Assembly (NCBI RefSeq): GCF_014655595.1
Contig: NZ_BNBL01000017.1
Location: 62,001 to 126,000 of the forward strand
Origin: Streptomyces griseocarneus
GTDB lineage: Bacteria > Actinomycetota > Actinomycetes > Streptomycetales > Streptomycetaceae
Direction of reading: 5' to 3'
DNA: 64,000 nucleotides
Each line of letters starts with the position of its first letter. Within the stretch, counting starts at the first letter, position 1. The notes beneath the pieces are model-generated. The model was not told the origin of the DNA. It did not search any database and saw only the letters and a program-made list of their open reading frames with translations. A program made the translations under genes and the position numbers. This document shows, in pieces, positions 26,173-33,033 of the stretch.

Positions 26173-26541
26173 ATGGCCTCGCGCCCTCCACAGATCGGCA
26201 AGACCTCTCATGTCCGCGACATGGCGATCTATAGGCAGTACTACGACCTGATCGCCGACGGTACGAAGACGATCGAGGTTCGCGTCGCGTACACGTCGAT
26301 GCAGAAGATCAAGGAAGGCGACAGGATCAGGTTCACCTGCCGGGGGGACGAGACCCTCACCCAAGTCAAGCGCGTTGGCCGGTATAGGTCCTTCGATGAG
26401 ATGTTTGATCACGAGGCGGTTGAGGCCATCAACCCGAAGGCCACCCGCGAGGAGCAGCTCAAAGCAATCCGCGAGATCTTCACGCCGGAGAAGGAGGCCC
26501 TCGGCGTGCTGGCGATCGAGGTCGAAAAGGTGGCGCCATGA
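26173..26541 (+). CDS. ASCH-domain protein
   Basis: 122 aa. ASCH is a PUA-like RNA/nucleotide-binding beta-barrel. Diagnostic text: YYDLIADGTKTIEVRVAY and KIKEGDRIRFTC. ATG 26173 has AGGA upstream. Its stop overlaps the truncated phosphatase ORF that follows (ATGA). Last intact gene of the operon. Confidence 0.8.
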   Translation: MASRPPQIGKTSHVRDMAIYRQYYDLIADGTKTIEVRVAYTSMQKIKEGDRIRFTCRGDETLTQVKRVGRYRSFDEMFDHEAVEAINPKATREEQLKAIREIFTPEKEALGVLAIEVEKVAP

Positions 26542-26663
26542 GCCCGCGGCGATTACTGACGGCCCCCAAGGGCAACCACTGCCGGGCGCCCCTGGCCGCC
26601 ACCGTCCTGGCGAAGCGCGGCAGCACGAGCGTCGAAACCCAGTCGGCCGGCTTTCGGGACTGA
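26538..26663 (+). pseudogene. Truncated LMW protein-tyrosine-phosphatase remnant
   Basis: 41-codon frame overlapping the ASCH stop. KGNHCRAPLAATVLAKRG then VETQSAGFRD match the start of the low-molecular-weight phosphatase / arsenate reductase fold (C-x-GN-x-CRSP-x-A ... SAG). Intact members have about 150 aa, and the nucleophile Cys is replaced by Pro (TAPKGNHCR). Truncated and inactive. Confidence 0.65.
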
Positions 26664-26699
26664 CACGTCGGGAAGCCCGCTCACCCCGTGATGGTGTAG

Positions 26700-26927
26700 A
26701 TCGCCCAGAAGTTCACGCCCCGGCTCGCCGCGACCACCTCTGCGGACGAAACCTATGCCCTCCACGAGGGCCGGCTGCTGGAGGCTGGCACCCGCCAGGA
26801 GCCCCTGCCTGACACGGACGGCCACTACCGGAATCTGTACAGCCTGCGAGCCTCCCAGTACGACACGGCGGCCGACAACCCGGGTGAAGGTGCCGACACA
26901 GAAGACGTGACGGTGAAGGGCGAATGA
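26700..26927 (+). pseudogene. ABC transporter C-terminal remnant
   Basis: Open frame after an in-frame TAG, ending at TGA 26925. TPRLAATTSADETYALHEGR then LLEAG aligns with THRLAATATADVIYVLHEGR-LLESG of the exporter at 17807, and GHYRNLYSLRASQYDTA with its GHYRELYELQAAQYNTA. No Walker motifs remain. It is the 3' scrap of a second, related exporter gene. Confidence 0.8.
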
Positions 26928-27011
26928 TCCGGTCGCAGTCGGCGGAGACCGGACCCCGTTCGCACGTTCGACGGTGGTCTGATTGTCAGTGACCGCTGCC
27001 ACACTCCGCGC

Positions 27012-28229
27012 ATGCCCGTGACGCTCACCTGCGCCCGCTGCGGCCAGAACTTCACTATGCCGCCCTCCCTCGCCAACAGGAAGTACTGCTCCCGCGTCTG
27101 CTTTCGCAGTGAGCAGGCCGAACAGACCGCGTGGACGACCCACAACTGCCTGCACTGCGGCAACGCCTTCCGCGTGACCGGCAAGGAGCACAAGGCCGGC
27201 CGTTCGTACTGCTCGCGGCCCTGCCACCATGCCGCGACCGCCCGCCAGGCGCGTACGTGCGGGCAGTGCGGGACCGAGTTCTACCCCAAGAACACCAACA
27301 ACCCCGCCGGCACCTTGCGTGGGCAGTTCTGCTCGAAGACCTGCTCCGGGCTCGCCCAGCGCACCCGCGTGACCCGCACGTGCATCGAGTGCCGCACCGA
27401 GTTCGAGATCAAGCCGTCCCGCGTCGAGAAGGGAAGAGGCTGGTACTGCAGCAAGGCGTGCATGCACCGGTCCGACGGCACGGAAGAGCGCACCTGCCAA
27501 GGGTGCGGGAAGAGGTTCCGGGCAGTCCTGAGCGTCATCGCTCAGGGCTGGGGCAGCTTCTGCTCGCAGCCCTGTACCTCGCGACGCGTCACCCGCGCCT
27601 GCCAGGTTTGCGGGTCCGAATTCTCGGTGAAGCAGTCAGTCTCCGACAAAGGAGCGGGCTTGTACTGTTCGAACCCCTGTCGAGACCAAGGCAAGCTGAA
27701 CCAGGTCCCCAAGACGTGTCCCCAGTGCGGTGTCGAGTTCAGCGTCCCGGCGTCCCTCAAGGACAGCCGCCGCGCGTGCTCGCGTTCCTGCTGGTCGAAG
27801 ATGATGGGCACCGATCCGAGGCGGTCGGCGATTCTTGCCCGCGCCCGCCACGAGATGCTCACCAATAGGGCCCCGACCCGGCCCGAGCGCATCCTGTACG
27901 GACTCATCGACGAGCTGATGGCCGAGCTCGCGCCGGACATCGGATGGGAGCGACAACTGCGCCTGCTGGACCGGTGGACCGTGGACGCCGCGATCCCCGC
28001 GCTGCACCTGGTGCTGCAGGCCGACGGCGACTACTGGCACGGCCTCCACCCGGAGGATCGCAAAGACCCGCGGGTCCTCGGGAACATGGCCAACGACGGT
28101 CGCCAAGACCGCAAGCTCACCGCGGCCGGGTGGACGGTGCTCCGGTTCTGGGAGAGAGACCTGATCCGCCACCTGTCGGCCTGCGCCGAGCGGCTGCGCG
28201 CAGCCGTCGTCGAACGCACGATGAGATAG
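27012..28229 (+). CDS. Zinc-ribbon-array protein with Vsr/DUF559-like nuclease domain
   Basis: 405 aa. Residues 1-260 hold seven similar units of the form C-x2-C-G-x2-F ... [YF]CS-x2-C (for example TCARCGQNF-KYCSRVC, RACQVCGSEF-LYCSNPC). The C-terminal 130 residues look like a PD-(D/E)XK nuclease of the Vsr/DUF559 group: TVDAAIPALHLVLQADGDYW then RKLTAAGWTVLRFWERDL. No ribosome site is obvious before ATG 27012, so it may be leaderless. Likely binds and cuts DNA; mobile-element or defence role is inferred. Confidence 0.72.
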   Translation: MPVTLTCARCGQNFTMPPSLANRKYCSRVCFRSEQAEQTAWTTHNCLHCGNAFRVTGKEHKAGRSYCSRPCHHAATARQARTCGQCGTEFYPKNTNNPAGTLRGQFCSKTCSGLAQRTRVTRTCIECRTEFEIKPSRVEKGRGWYCSKACMHRSDGTEERTCQGCGKRFRAVLSVIAQGWGSFCSQPCTSRRVTRACQVCGSEFSVKQSVSDKGAGLYCSNPCRDQGKLNQVPKTCPQCGVEFSVPASLKDSRRACSRSCWSKMMGTDPRRSAILARARHEMLTNRAPTRPERILYGLIDELMAELAPDIGWERQLRLLDRWTVDAAIPALHLVLQADGDYWHGLHPEDRKDPRVLGNMANDGRQDRKLTAAGWTVLRFWERDLIRHLSACAERLRAAVVERTMR

Positions 28230-28411
28230 GAGGGCTAGTCTCCGGCGCCGCGGGAAGCGCTCCCGAGGGCCCGGGCCATCGGTGGAGGGGCCCCGGTGGC
28301 CTGAGCACTCGGAGGCTGAGCTGGTCCTGGTGCTGAAGTCGGTAAGTACCTGACCCGGGGTGATGCGAGGGGTGTAACAAATTCGCGACCAGCGCGTACC
28401 TAGTAGACGCG

Positions 28412-28435
28412 GGGCTCTGCTTGGGAGTCCCCGTG
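28412..28435 (+). repeat. Hairpin before ParB-like gene
   Basis: CGGGGCTC-tgcttg-GGAGTCCCCG forms an imperfect stem 34 bases upstream of the ParB-like start. Could terminate or attenuate. Confidence 0.35.
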
Positions 28436-28454
28436 CCGTCCAAATTCCTATACA

Positions 28455-28472
28455 GGAGATGCCCCTCCGATG
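28455..28472 (+). promoter_or_regulatory. Shared start-associated sequence, copy 1
   Basis: GGAGATGCCCCTCCg followed by ATGAGC. The ribosome site GGAG can pair with CTCC across a six-base loop. The same sequence precedes the gene at 29374. Confidence 0.5.
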
Positions 28473-29347
28473 AGCGCTGCCACTGCCGTCAAGGCTCCCA
28501 GCTACCCCGCCCCTCAGACGCTTCGGGAGCTGGACCGCTTGCTGTCGAATTCCGGCGGCCCGAGCGCCCACATCATCGTCCTGCCCCCTCAACTGGCCGC
28601 CCGGCTTCTTCGCCGCAACACCAAGAACCGCAACCTGCGGACTGCGGTGGTCGAGGACTACGTGCGCGACATCCAGGCGGGCACGTGGCCGCTCAACGGG
28701 GAGCCATCAAGCTCGATGTGCAGGGCAATGTCCTCGACGGCCAGCACCGCCTGCACGCCATCGTTAAGGCGGACGAGTCGGTCACCACCTTCATCGTCGG
28801 AGGACTGCCCCCAGAGGCGCAGACGACGATGGACTCCGGTCTGCGGCGCACCACGGCAGACGCCCTGTCTCTTACGGACGAAACCAATGCCATCACGGTC
28901 GCTGCCATTCTCCGCAAGGTCTGGACGTGGCAGCAGGGCGACCGTAAGTTCACCCGCCGTATCAGCCCCACCACCACGGAGTCCCGGGACCTCCTAGAGA
29001 AGCACCCCGAGATCCGGCGCTCCGCCGAAATCGCCATGCGCACTCGCGCGGCGTTCCCGCACATTCCCCAGTCGGCATTGGGCACTGCCCATTTCCTCTT
29101 TAACGCCATCGACCCTGATGAGTGCACCTGGTTCTTCCAGCGTTTGGGTGACGGTGTCGAACTGTCCAGTGGGCATCCGATACTCGCGCTTCGTTCCCGG
29201 GTCACGTCCGAACGCGCCAAGGAAGGCCGGATCGCGTGGGAGCGCCACCTGTCCTACCTGGTGTCCGCCTGGAACGCCGTGCGTGAGGACCGGCCGTTGA
29301 CTCGGCTGGTTGTCCGCCCTGACGCCCCCGTACCAAGCCCGAAGTAG
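28470..29347 (+). pseudogene. ParB/Srx-type domain protein, frameshifted
   Basis: Two frames together make one protein of about 290 aa. The first (ATG 28470) ends its sense part at YVRDIQAGTWPLNGE; the second continues from 28703 with AIKLDVQGNVLDGQHRLHAI, the typical phage ParB-like motif (DGQHRL). One base is missing near 28,703 relative to an intact gene. Beyond it, MDSGLRRTTADALSL and the helical C-terminus look normal. Such proteins occur in Streptomyces phages and plasmids. Real mutation or sequencing error cannot be separated. Confidence 0.7.
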
Positions 29348-29358
29348 CCCTCGACATA

Positions 29359-29376
29359 GGAGATGCCCCTCCCATG
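29359..29376 (+). promoter_or_regulatory. Shared start-associated sequence, copy 2
   Basis: GGAGATGCCCCTCCc followed by ATGAGC, nearly identical to 28455-28472. Confidence 0.5.
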
Positions 29377-29676
29377 AGCACTACCTTTGTCGACGGTTTG
29401 GACACCTCAGCCGTGCACTGGAAACCGGTGTACATACGCCTCCAGCCCACGGCGGCCGAAGCGATGGCGCTCGCCGCCGGGTTTCCGATCTTCCCTCCCC
29501 CGCTGCCCAACACCTCCGTGAAGGTCCGTAGCGAGGTACCGTGCCCGGCCTGCGGCGACGGCCGGGTGTCGCGATTCTGGCGCATGGAGCATCGCGCGCT
29601 CATCGCCGGGGCGAGGTGCCAGCGGCGACACGTGTTCGTCATGGCGCCGCCGCTGTGGAAGGAGGACGAAACATGA
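29374..29676 (+). CDS. Small hypothetical protein with CxxC
   Basis: 100 aa. VPCPACGDGRVSRFWRMEHR and a later C-x3-H (CQRRH) may form a zinc ribbon. Starts with the same leader as the ParB-like gene. Its stop overlaps the next start (ATGA). Unknown function. Confidence 0.6.
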   Translation: MSTTFVDGLDTSAVHWKPVYIRLQPTAAEAMALAAGFPIFPPPLPNTSVKVRSEVPCPACGDGRVSRFWRMEHRALIAGARCQRRHVFVMAPPLWKEDET

Positions 29677-30004
29677 CCGCGCTGGCCGTGGAAAACCCCT
29701 CCCCACTGTGGACCGGACGCGCCATCGTGCGGGCGGCAGGCCGAATGGCGCTGCACGTGGCCGTCGAGGGCGCCCAGGTGCCCCCCCGCCGCGATGTTCA
29801 CCGTGCCCGTGGAGTGCCGCCCGGACGCCGAGTCCGCGCCGGGCGTACGGCCCTGGACCGGACCGGTCGACGAGGGACGGCTGTGCACGCCGTGCCTGCG
29901 AGTACTGCGAGGAGAACCTGAGCCGGAACTGGCCCGGCTGGTGCCTGCCAGCACGGTCCCGGTCGTGCCGGAACCGGACTCGGGTCGGAGAGCACGTCGC
30001 CTGA
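29673..30004 (+). pseudogene. Frameshifted small zinc-ribbon-like gene
   Basis: Codon use jumps through all three frames. ATG 29673 reads VENPSPLWTGRAIVRAAGRM to a run of seven C near 29,783; the next frame continues MFTVPVECRPDAESAPGVRP; near 29,899 the third frame takes over with CEYCEENLSRNWPGWCLP and stops at 30002. Each switch fits one inserted base. The last frame ends in TGATG, coupling to the next gene as expected for the ancestral reading frame. Confidence 0.55.
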
Positions 30005-30321
30005 TGACAATGCCGGATCTCCCTGCGTACGCCGAGCGAAGCCTGCCGGCCGAGCACGGCGGGCGGCCGATCCGGTGGTCCGAGTGGGGCGAAGCACCGA
30101 AGCTGTCTCATGCATGCGACTGGTGCGGGGACCCCGGGCCGTGCGTGATGGCGGGCGGCCGTCAGGGCAACCCGTTGGCGAAGGACGACCCGCTACGCTG
30201 GTTCGTCGCCTACCGCTGTTCGTCCTGCCAGGAGACGCGTGTCTACCAGCAGACCGGAGCAGCCGATTTGAAGCCGATCGCCCACTTCAAGCCCGAATCG
30301 CCGAAGGGAGGCCGCACGTGA
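30004..30321 (+). CDS. Small hypothetical protein with two CxxC pairs
   Basis: 105 aa. HACDWCGDPGPCV and YRCSSCQETRVYQQT form a likely zinc-binding pair. ATG 30004 overlaps the preceding stop; the end overlaps the next GTG. Part of a run of coupled small genes typical of phage or plasmid DNA. Confidence 0.6.
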   Translation: MTMPDLPAYAERSLPAEHGGRPIRWSEWGEAPKLSHACDWCGDPGPCVMAGGRQGNPLAKDDPLRWFVAYRCSSCQETRVYQQTGAADLKPIAHFKPESPKGGRT

Positions 30322-30566
30322 GCGCCACCACCGAGCCGTCCGCGAAGCTGCTGGGGGAGGTAGCGCTGATCGCGTGCGGCCGCCGGGAGGGCAAGATCCG
30401 ATCATGCCCGTCATGTGAGAGCCAGGCTCCGGCCCTGCTGAACATCGCTCGCACGGGCCCCACGGACGCCCTCGCAGCTGCGATATGCGGCGACAACAAG
30501 GGCGCCTGCCGAGCCTGCCAGGCCAAGGCAGAGATGATCCTCGCCGAGACGTCGTGCGCCGCCTGA
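30318..30566 (+). CDS. Small hypothetical Cys-rich protein
   Basis: 82 aa from GTG 30318, overlapping the previous stop. SCPSCESQ and CRACQAKAE suggest a zinc-binding fold. No recognised family. Confidence 0.55.
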   Translation: MSATTEPSAKLLGEVALIACGRREGKIRSCPSCESQAPALLNIARTGPTDALAAAICGDNKGACRACQAKAEMILAETSCAA

Positions 30567-30994
30567 GCGGGGAGATCGGGCCGCAGTCAGGGCGGACCCG
30601 CTTCATGGGGGAGCTGCTGCCGCTGGAGGGCTGGATCAACCTCGAGCTGCACTGCCACCTCGATGGGGTCGGCCCCTCCGATCGGCACCCAGCCCTCTCG
30701 CAGGTCCTGTTGTCGGTGCCACCGCCCGAGGAACAGGGCAGCGTCGATCAACGGGTGGAAGCCCTTGCCGACTACATCAGCCGCACCCTGGAGCAGGGCG
30801 CCAGCGTTGAGGAGCTGGAGCGTTCCGACCGGGCTGAGTCTTACCGGTACCTCGCGGAGGTTCTGGTCCCATGGCTCGCCGCCGCCCCTCGCCAAGAGCT
30901 GAAGGACGCGTGGGATCGCGGCTACGAGGCGGGCCGTCGGCGCGCTGAGCATGGCGCTGAACCACGCTCCGGCTCCGTCACGCTCTCGCGGTGA
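30554..30994 (+). CDS. Hypothetical protein
   Basis: 146 aa if started at GTG 30554, or 129 aa from ATG 30605; neither start has a strong ribosome site. Mostly helical and acidic (VDQRVEALADYISRTLEQGA). Last of the coupled run. Unknown function. Confidence 0.5.
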   Translation: MRRLSGEIGPQSGRTRFMGELLPLEGWINLELHCHLDGVGPSDRHPALSQVLLSVPPPEEQGSVDQRVEALADYISRTLEQGASVEELERSDRAESYRYLAEVLVPWLAAAPRQELKDAWDRGYEAGRRRAEHGAEPRSGSVTLSR

Positions 30995-31064
30995 GCACGC
31001 GACGGACCTCGTCTCCCGGCGGCCCTTCTGCGTTCTCCAGGCGTGTGCCGGGCCACGGGCGGGT

Positions 31065-31343
31065 TCAGGCCGCGCTCTGGTCCGTGGCGCACAGTGGGCA
31101 GGCTGCCTTGCACTCGTCGAGGTCCACGCAGACGACGCACCCCTGATCGCCTTCCCCGGCCGGCGGCATACCGCTCAGGTCGAGTCCGCACAGCGCTCGG
31201 TCCGGGTCACAGCAGTAGGTGTGGCTGATCATGTCGCTGGTCGGCATAGCCGTGGTGGGGGCCGCAGCCGGGGCTTCGCCGCGGGCGCGCGCGACGACGG
31301 TTCGAGTGGCGTGCTCGAGGGCTGTGAGGAACGGATCCGTCAT
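31065..31343 (-). CDS. Small Cys-rich hypothetical protein
   Basis: 92 aa. Two clusters: HTYCCDPDRALCG and CVVCVDLDECKAACPLC, giving six or more potential zinc ligands. Convergent with the previous small gene. Similar Cys-rich small proteins occur on Streptomyces plasmids; function unknown. Confidence 0.6.
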   Translation of the reverse strand: MTDPFLTALEHATRTVVARARGEAPAAAPTTAMPTSDMISHTYCCDPDRALCGLDLSGMPPAGEGDQGCVVCVDLDECKAACPLCATDQSAA

Positions 31344-31414
31344 GGGTACGGAGGGTAGCTTGGCCTTGCTAGATACCGCTGTCCGACGGGTCGAGCCGCC
31401 CCCATACTGGCGTC

Positions 31415-31696
31415 ATGACGGAACAGCCGGAGGTCATGACGGTGGAGCAGGCCCGCGAGCTGGTGAACGCCGCGCTCGCGGACGATGAGCTCGACCTTGC
31501 TGTGCCCCTCGGGCCCTCACTTGCGCTTCGCGAGGGTCTGTCCAGCAGGGTGCTCTCCGTGTTGTCGCGCGGGGACTATCACCCGGCGGTCGACGACGTT
31601 CCGGGGAGCCTGACCTACCGTGACGGCGACCAGGTTCGCGTCGTTACGCTCTCGCCCCAGTCGGAACTCCTGCTCTCCGCGTGCCTCTCGTCCTGA
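31415..31696 (+). CDS. Small hypothetical protein
   Basis: 93 aa, acidic. TVEQARELVNAALADDELDL then a beta-rich second half (LTYRDGDQVRVVTLSP). A strong hairpin follows. Divergent from the Cys-rich gene. Unknown function. Confidence 0.55.
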   Translation: MTEQPEVMTVEQARELVNAALADDELDLAVPLGPSLALREGLSSRVLSVLSRGDYHPAVDDVPGSLTYRDGDQVRVVTLSPQSELLLSACLSS

Positions 31697-31708
31697 CCTG
31701 TCGGAAGG

Positions 31709-31738
31709 GCCGCTCGTCAAGGTCACTCGACGAGCGGC
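31709..31738 (+). terminator. Terminator-like hairpin
   Basis: GCCGCTCGTC / GACGAGCGGC, perfect 10-bp stem, 13 bases after the preceding gene. Confidence 0.55.
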
Positions 31739-31898
31739 GCCATCCCGGGGGGACGGCGGCTCCGTGGAAAACCGATGCTCGCCTTCATCCAGGCCCTGCT
31801 GGTCCACCAAATCGCACCCGCAGAAGTTGCTGTTGATGGGGCTCGGTGAATCTGGTTCTGACCGCGATTCCGTGAGTCAAGCAAGGCGTCGCGGTGGA

Positions 31899-32360
31899 TC
31901 ATCGTTGGAGTGGAGGGTGGTCGCTGCCGAGCTCGCCTCGCGCTATCTCCATGAAGGAATGGAGGCGTTCACGCTTCGCGGTGCGCCCGTTTGCGACAGC
32001 ACCGCGCATCTGCTCGTGCAGTGCTTTGGCGTAGTCATGTGCTGCTTGTGCTGCCTCGTGTGAGCAGGTCAGCTCGACCGGCTTTTTCGCCAACCACAGT
32101 GCGTGCAGCTTTTCGTCTTCGGGGCCATCAACTGTGGGCAGGCCGCGGTTCCTGCGGTCCAGGACTAACTCAACCCGCTGAGCGGCAGCCAGGAATCCGA
32201 GGATGGCTTCCTTGCGCTCTGCGTACTTGGCCGCAGCGCGATGCTGCTGGTCACGCTGTGCCTCGACACGCCTCGCCAGGTGCTGGCCAACGAGCGTGCC
32301 AACCGTTCCGAGAAGGACACCGATCAAGGCGAGAACCGTCCCACCAGCAGTTCCGTCCAT
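31899..32360 (-). CDS. N-terminally anchored membrane protein
   Basis: 153 aa. One membrane helix at the N-terminus (GTVLALIGVLLGTVGTLVGQ) followed by a long amphipathic helical stretch (RRVEAQRDQQHRAAAKYAER). Looks like a small anchored coiled-coil protein. It borders the transposase remnant. Function unknown. Confidence 0.55.
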   Translation of the reverse strand: MDGTAGGTVLALIGVLLGTVGTLVGQHLARRVEAQRDQQHRAAAKYAERKEAILGFLAAAQRVELVLDRRNRGLPTVDGPEDEKLHALWLAKKPVELTCSHEAAQAAHDYAKALHEQMRGAVANGRTAKRERLHSFMEIARGELGSDHPPLQR

Positions 32361-32405
32361 AGCTCACAGCTTGCTTGATAGTGACCGGTTCCGTGAAGGC
32401 CATGG

Positions 32406-32950
32406 TCAGGTGAGGATCCGGGTTCGGAGGAGCTCGAAGGAGGCCCGGCCATACATTGCTCTCTTGAGCGCTTTCACCCGGTTCACGTGGCCTTCGACGA
32501 CACCTGAGCTCCAGGGCAGGGTGAGCCCGGCGGTGACGGCGTTGAGGTCGCGGCGGAGGAAGCCGGCGAAGCCGCTCATGGGTTTCGGGGCGTCCTGTTC
32601 GGCCTGGCGGATCCACTTCAGCAGAAGGTACCCGCGCTGGTGGCGGACGAGGTCGGTGAAGGTTCGGGCGAGGTCGCAAGTCCGGGCGATGTCCGGGCAG
32701 GCGAGCCGGACTTGAAGAAGTCGTTCTTCCTGGCTTTCGGTCAGGGTTTCGCGGGGCCGCATGAACCATGAGGTGATCTTGTGGGGGCTGGAGCAGTCCG
32801 CCCGGATCGGCTCAGCGGTGCCTTCCCGGAGGGCGGCGAGGTGCCGGCGGACGACGATGCGGCTTCCGCGGTAGCCGCGTTCTTGGACCCGTGCACTCCG
32901 TGAGCGACCGCGGCGCCTCGACAGCCCCATACGCATCCGCCGGCAATCGA
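32406..32950 (-). mobile_element. ISL3-family transposase remnant
   Basis: C-terminal part of an ISL3-type transposase. RGYRGSRIVVRRHL is the family helix near the DDE core; the end reads SSGVVEGHVNRVKALKRAMY. Intact ISL3 transposases exceed 400 aa, and here the N-terminal half is lost next to the NACHT gene. I could not identify terminal inverted repeats. It marks past insertion or rearrangement. Confidence 0.72.
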
Positions 32951-33033
32951 GGCAGGCCGACCAGGATGCAGGTGAGGGCCACCGACTACCAATTCCGACG
33001 GGCAAGCACCTCAGCGCTGTGGAGAGCCCTAAA

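Noticed and set aside
28690..28720. Programmed -1 frameshift in the ParB-like gene
   Set aside because: No slippery heptamer in the correct phase; a simple one-base loss explains it.
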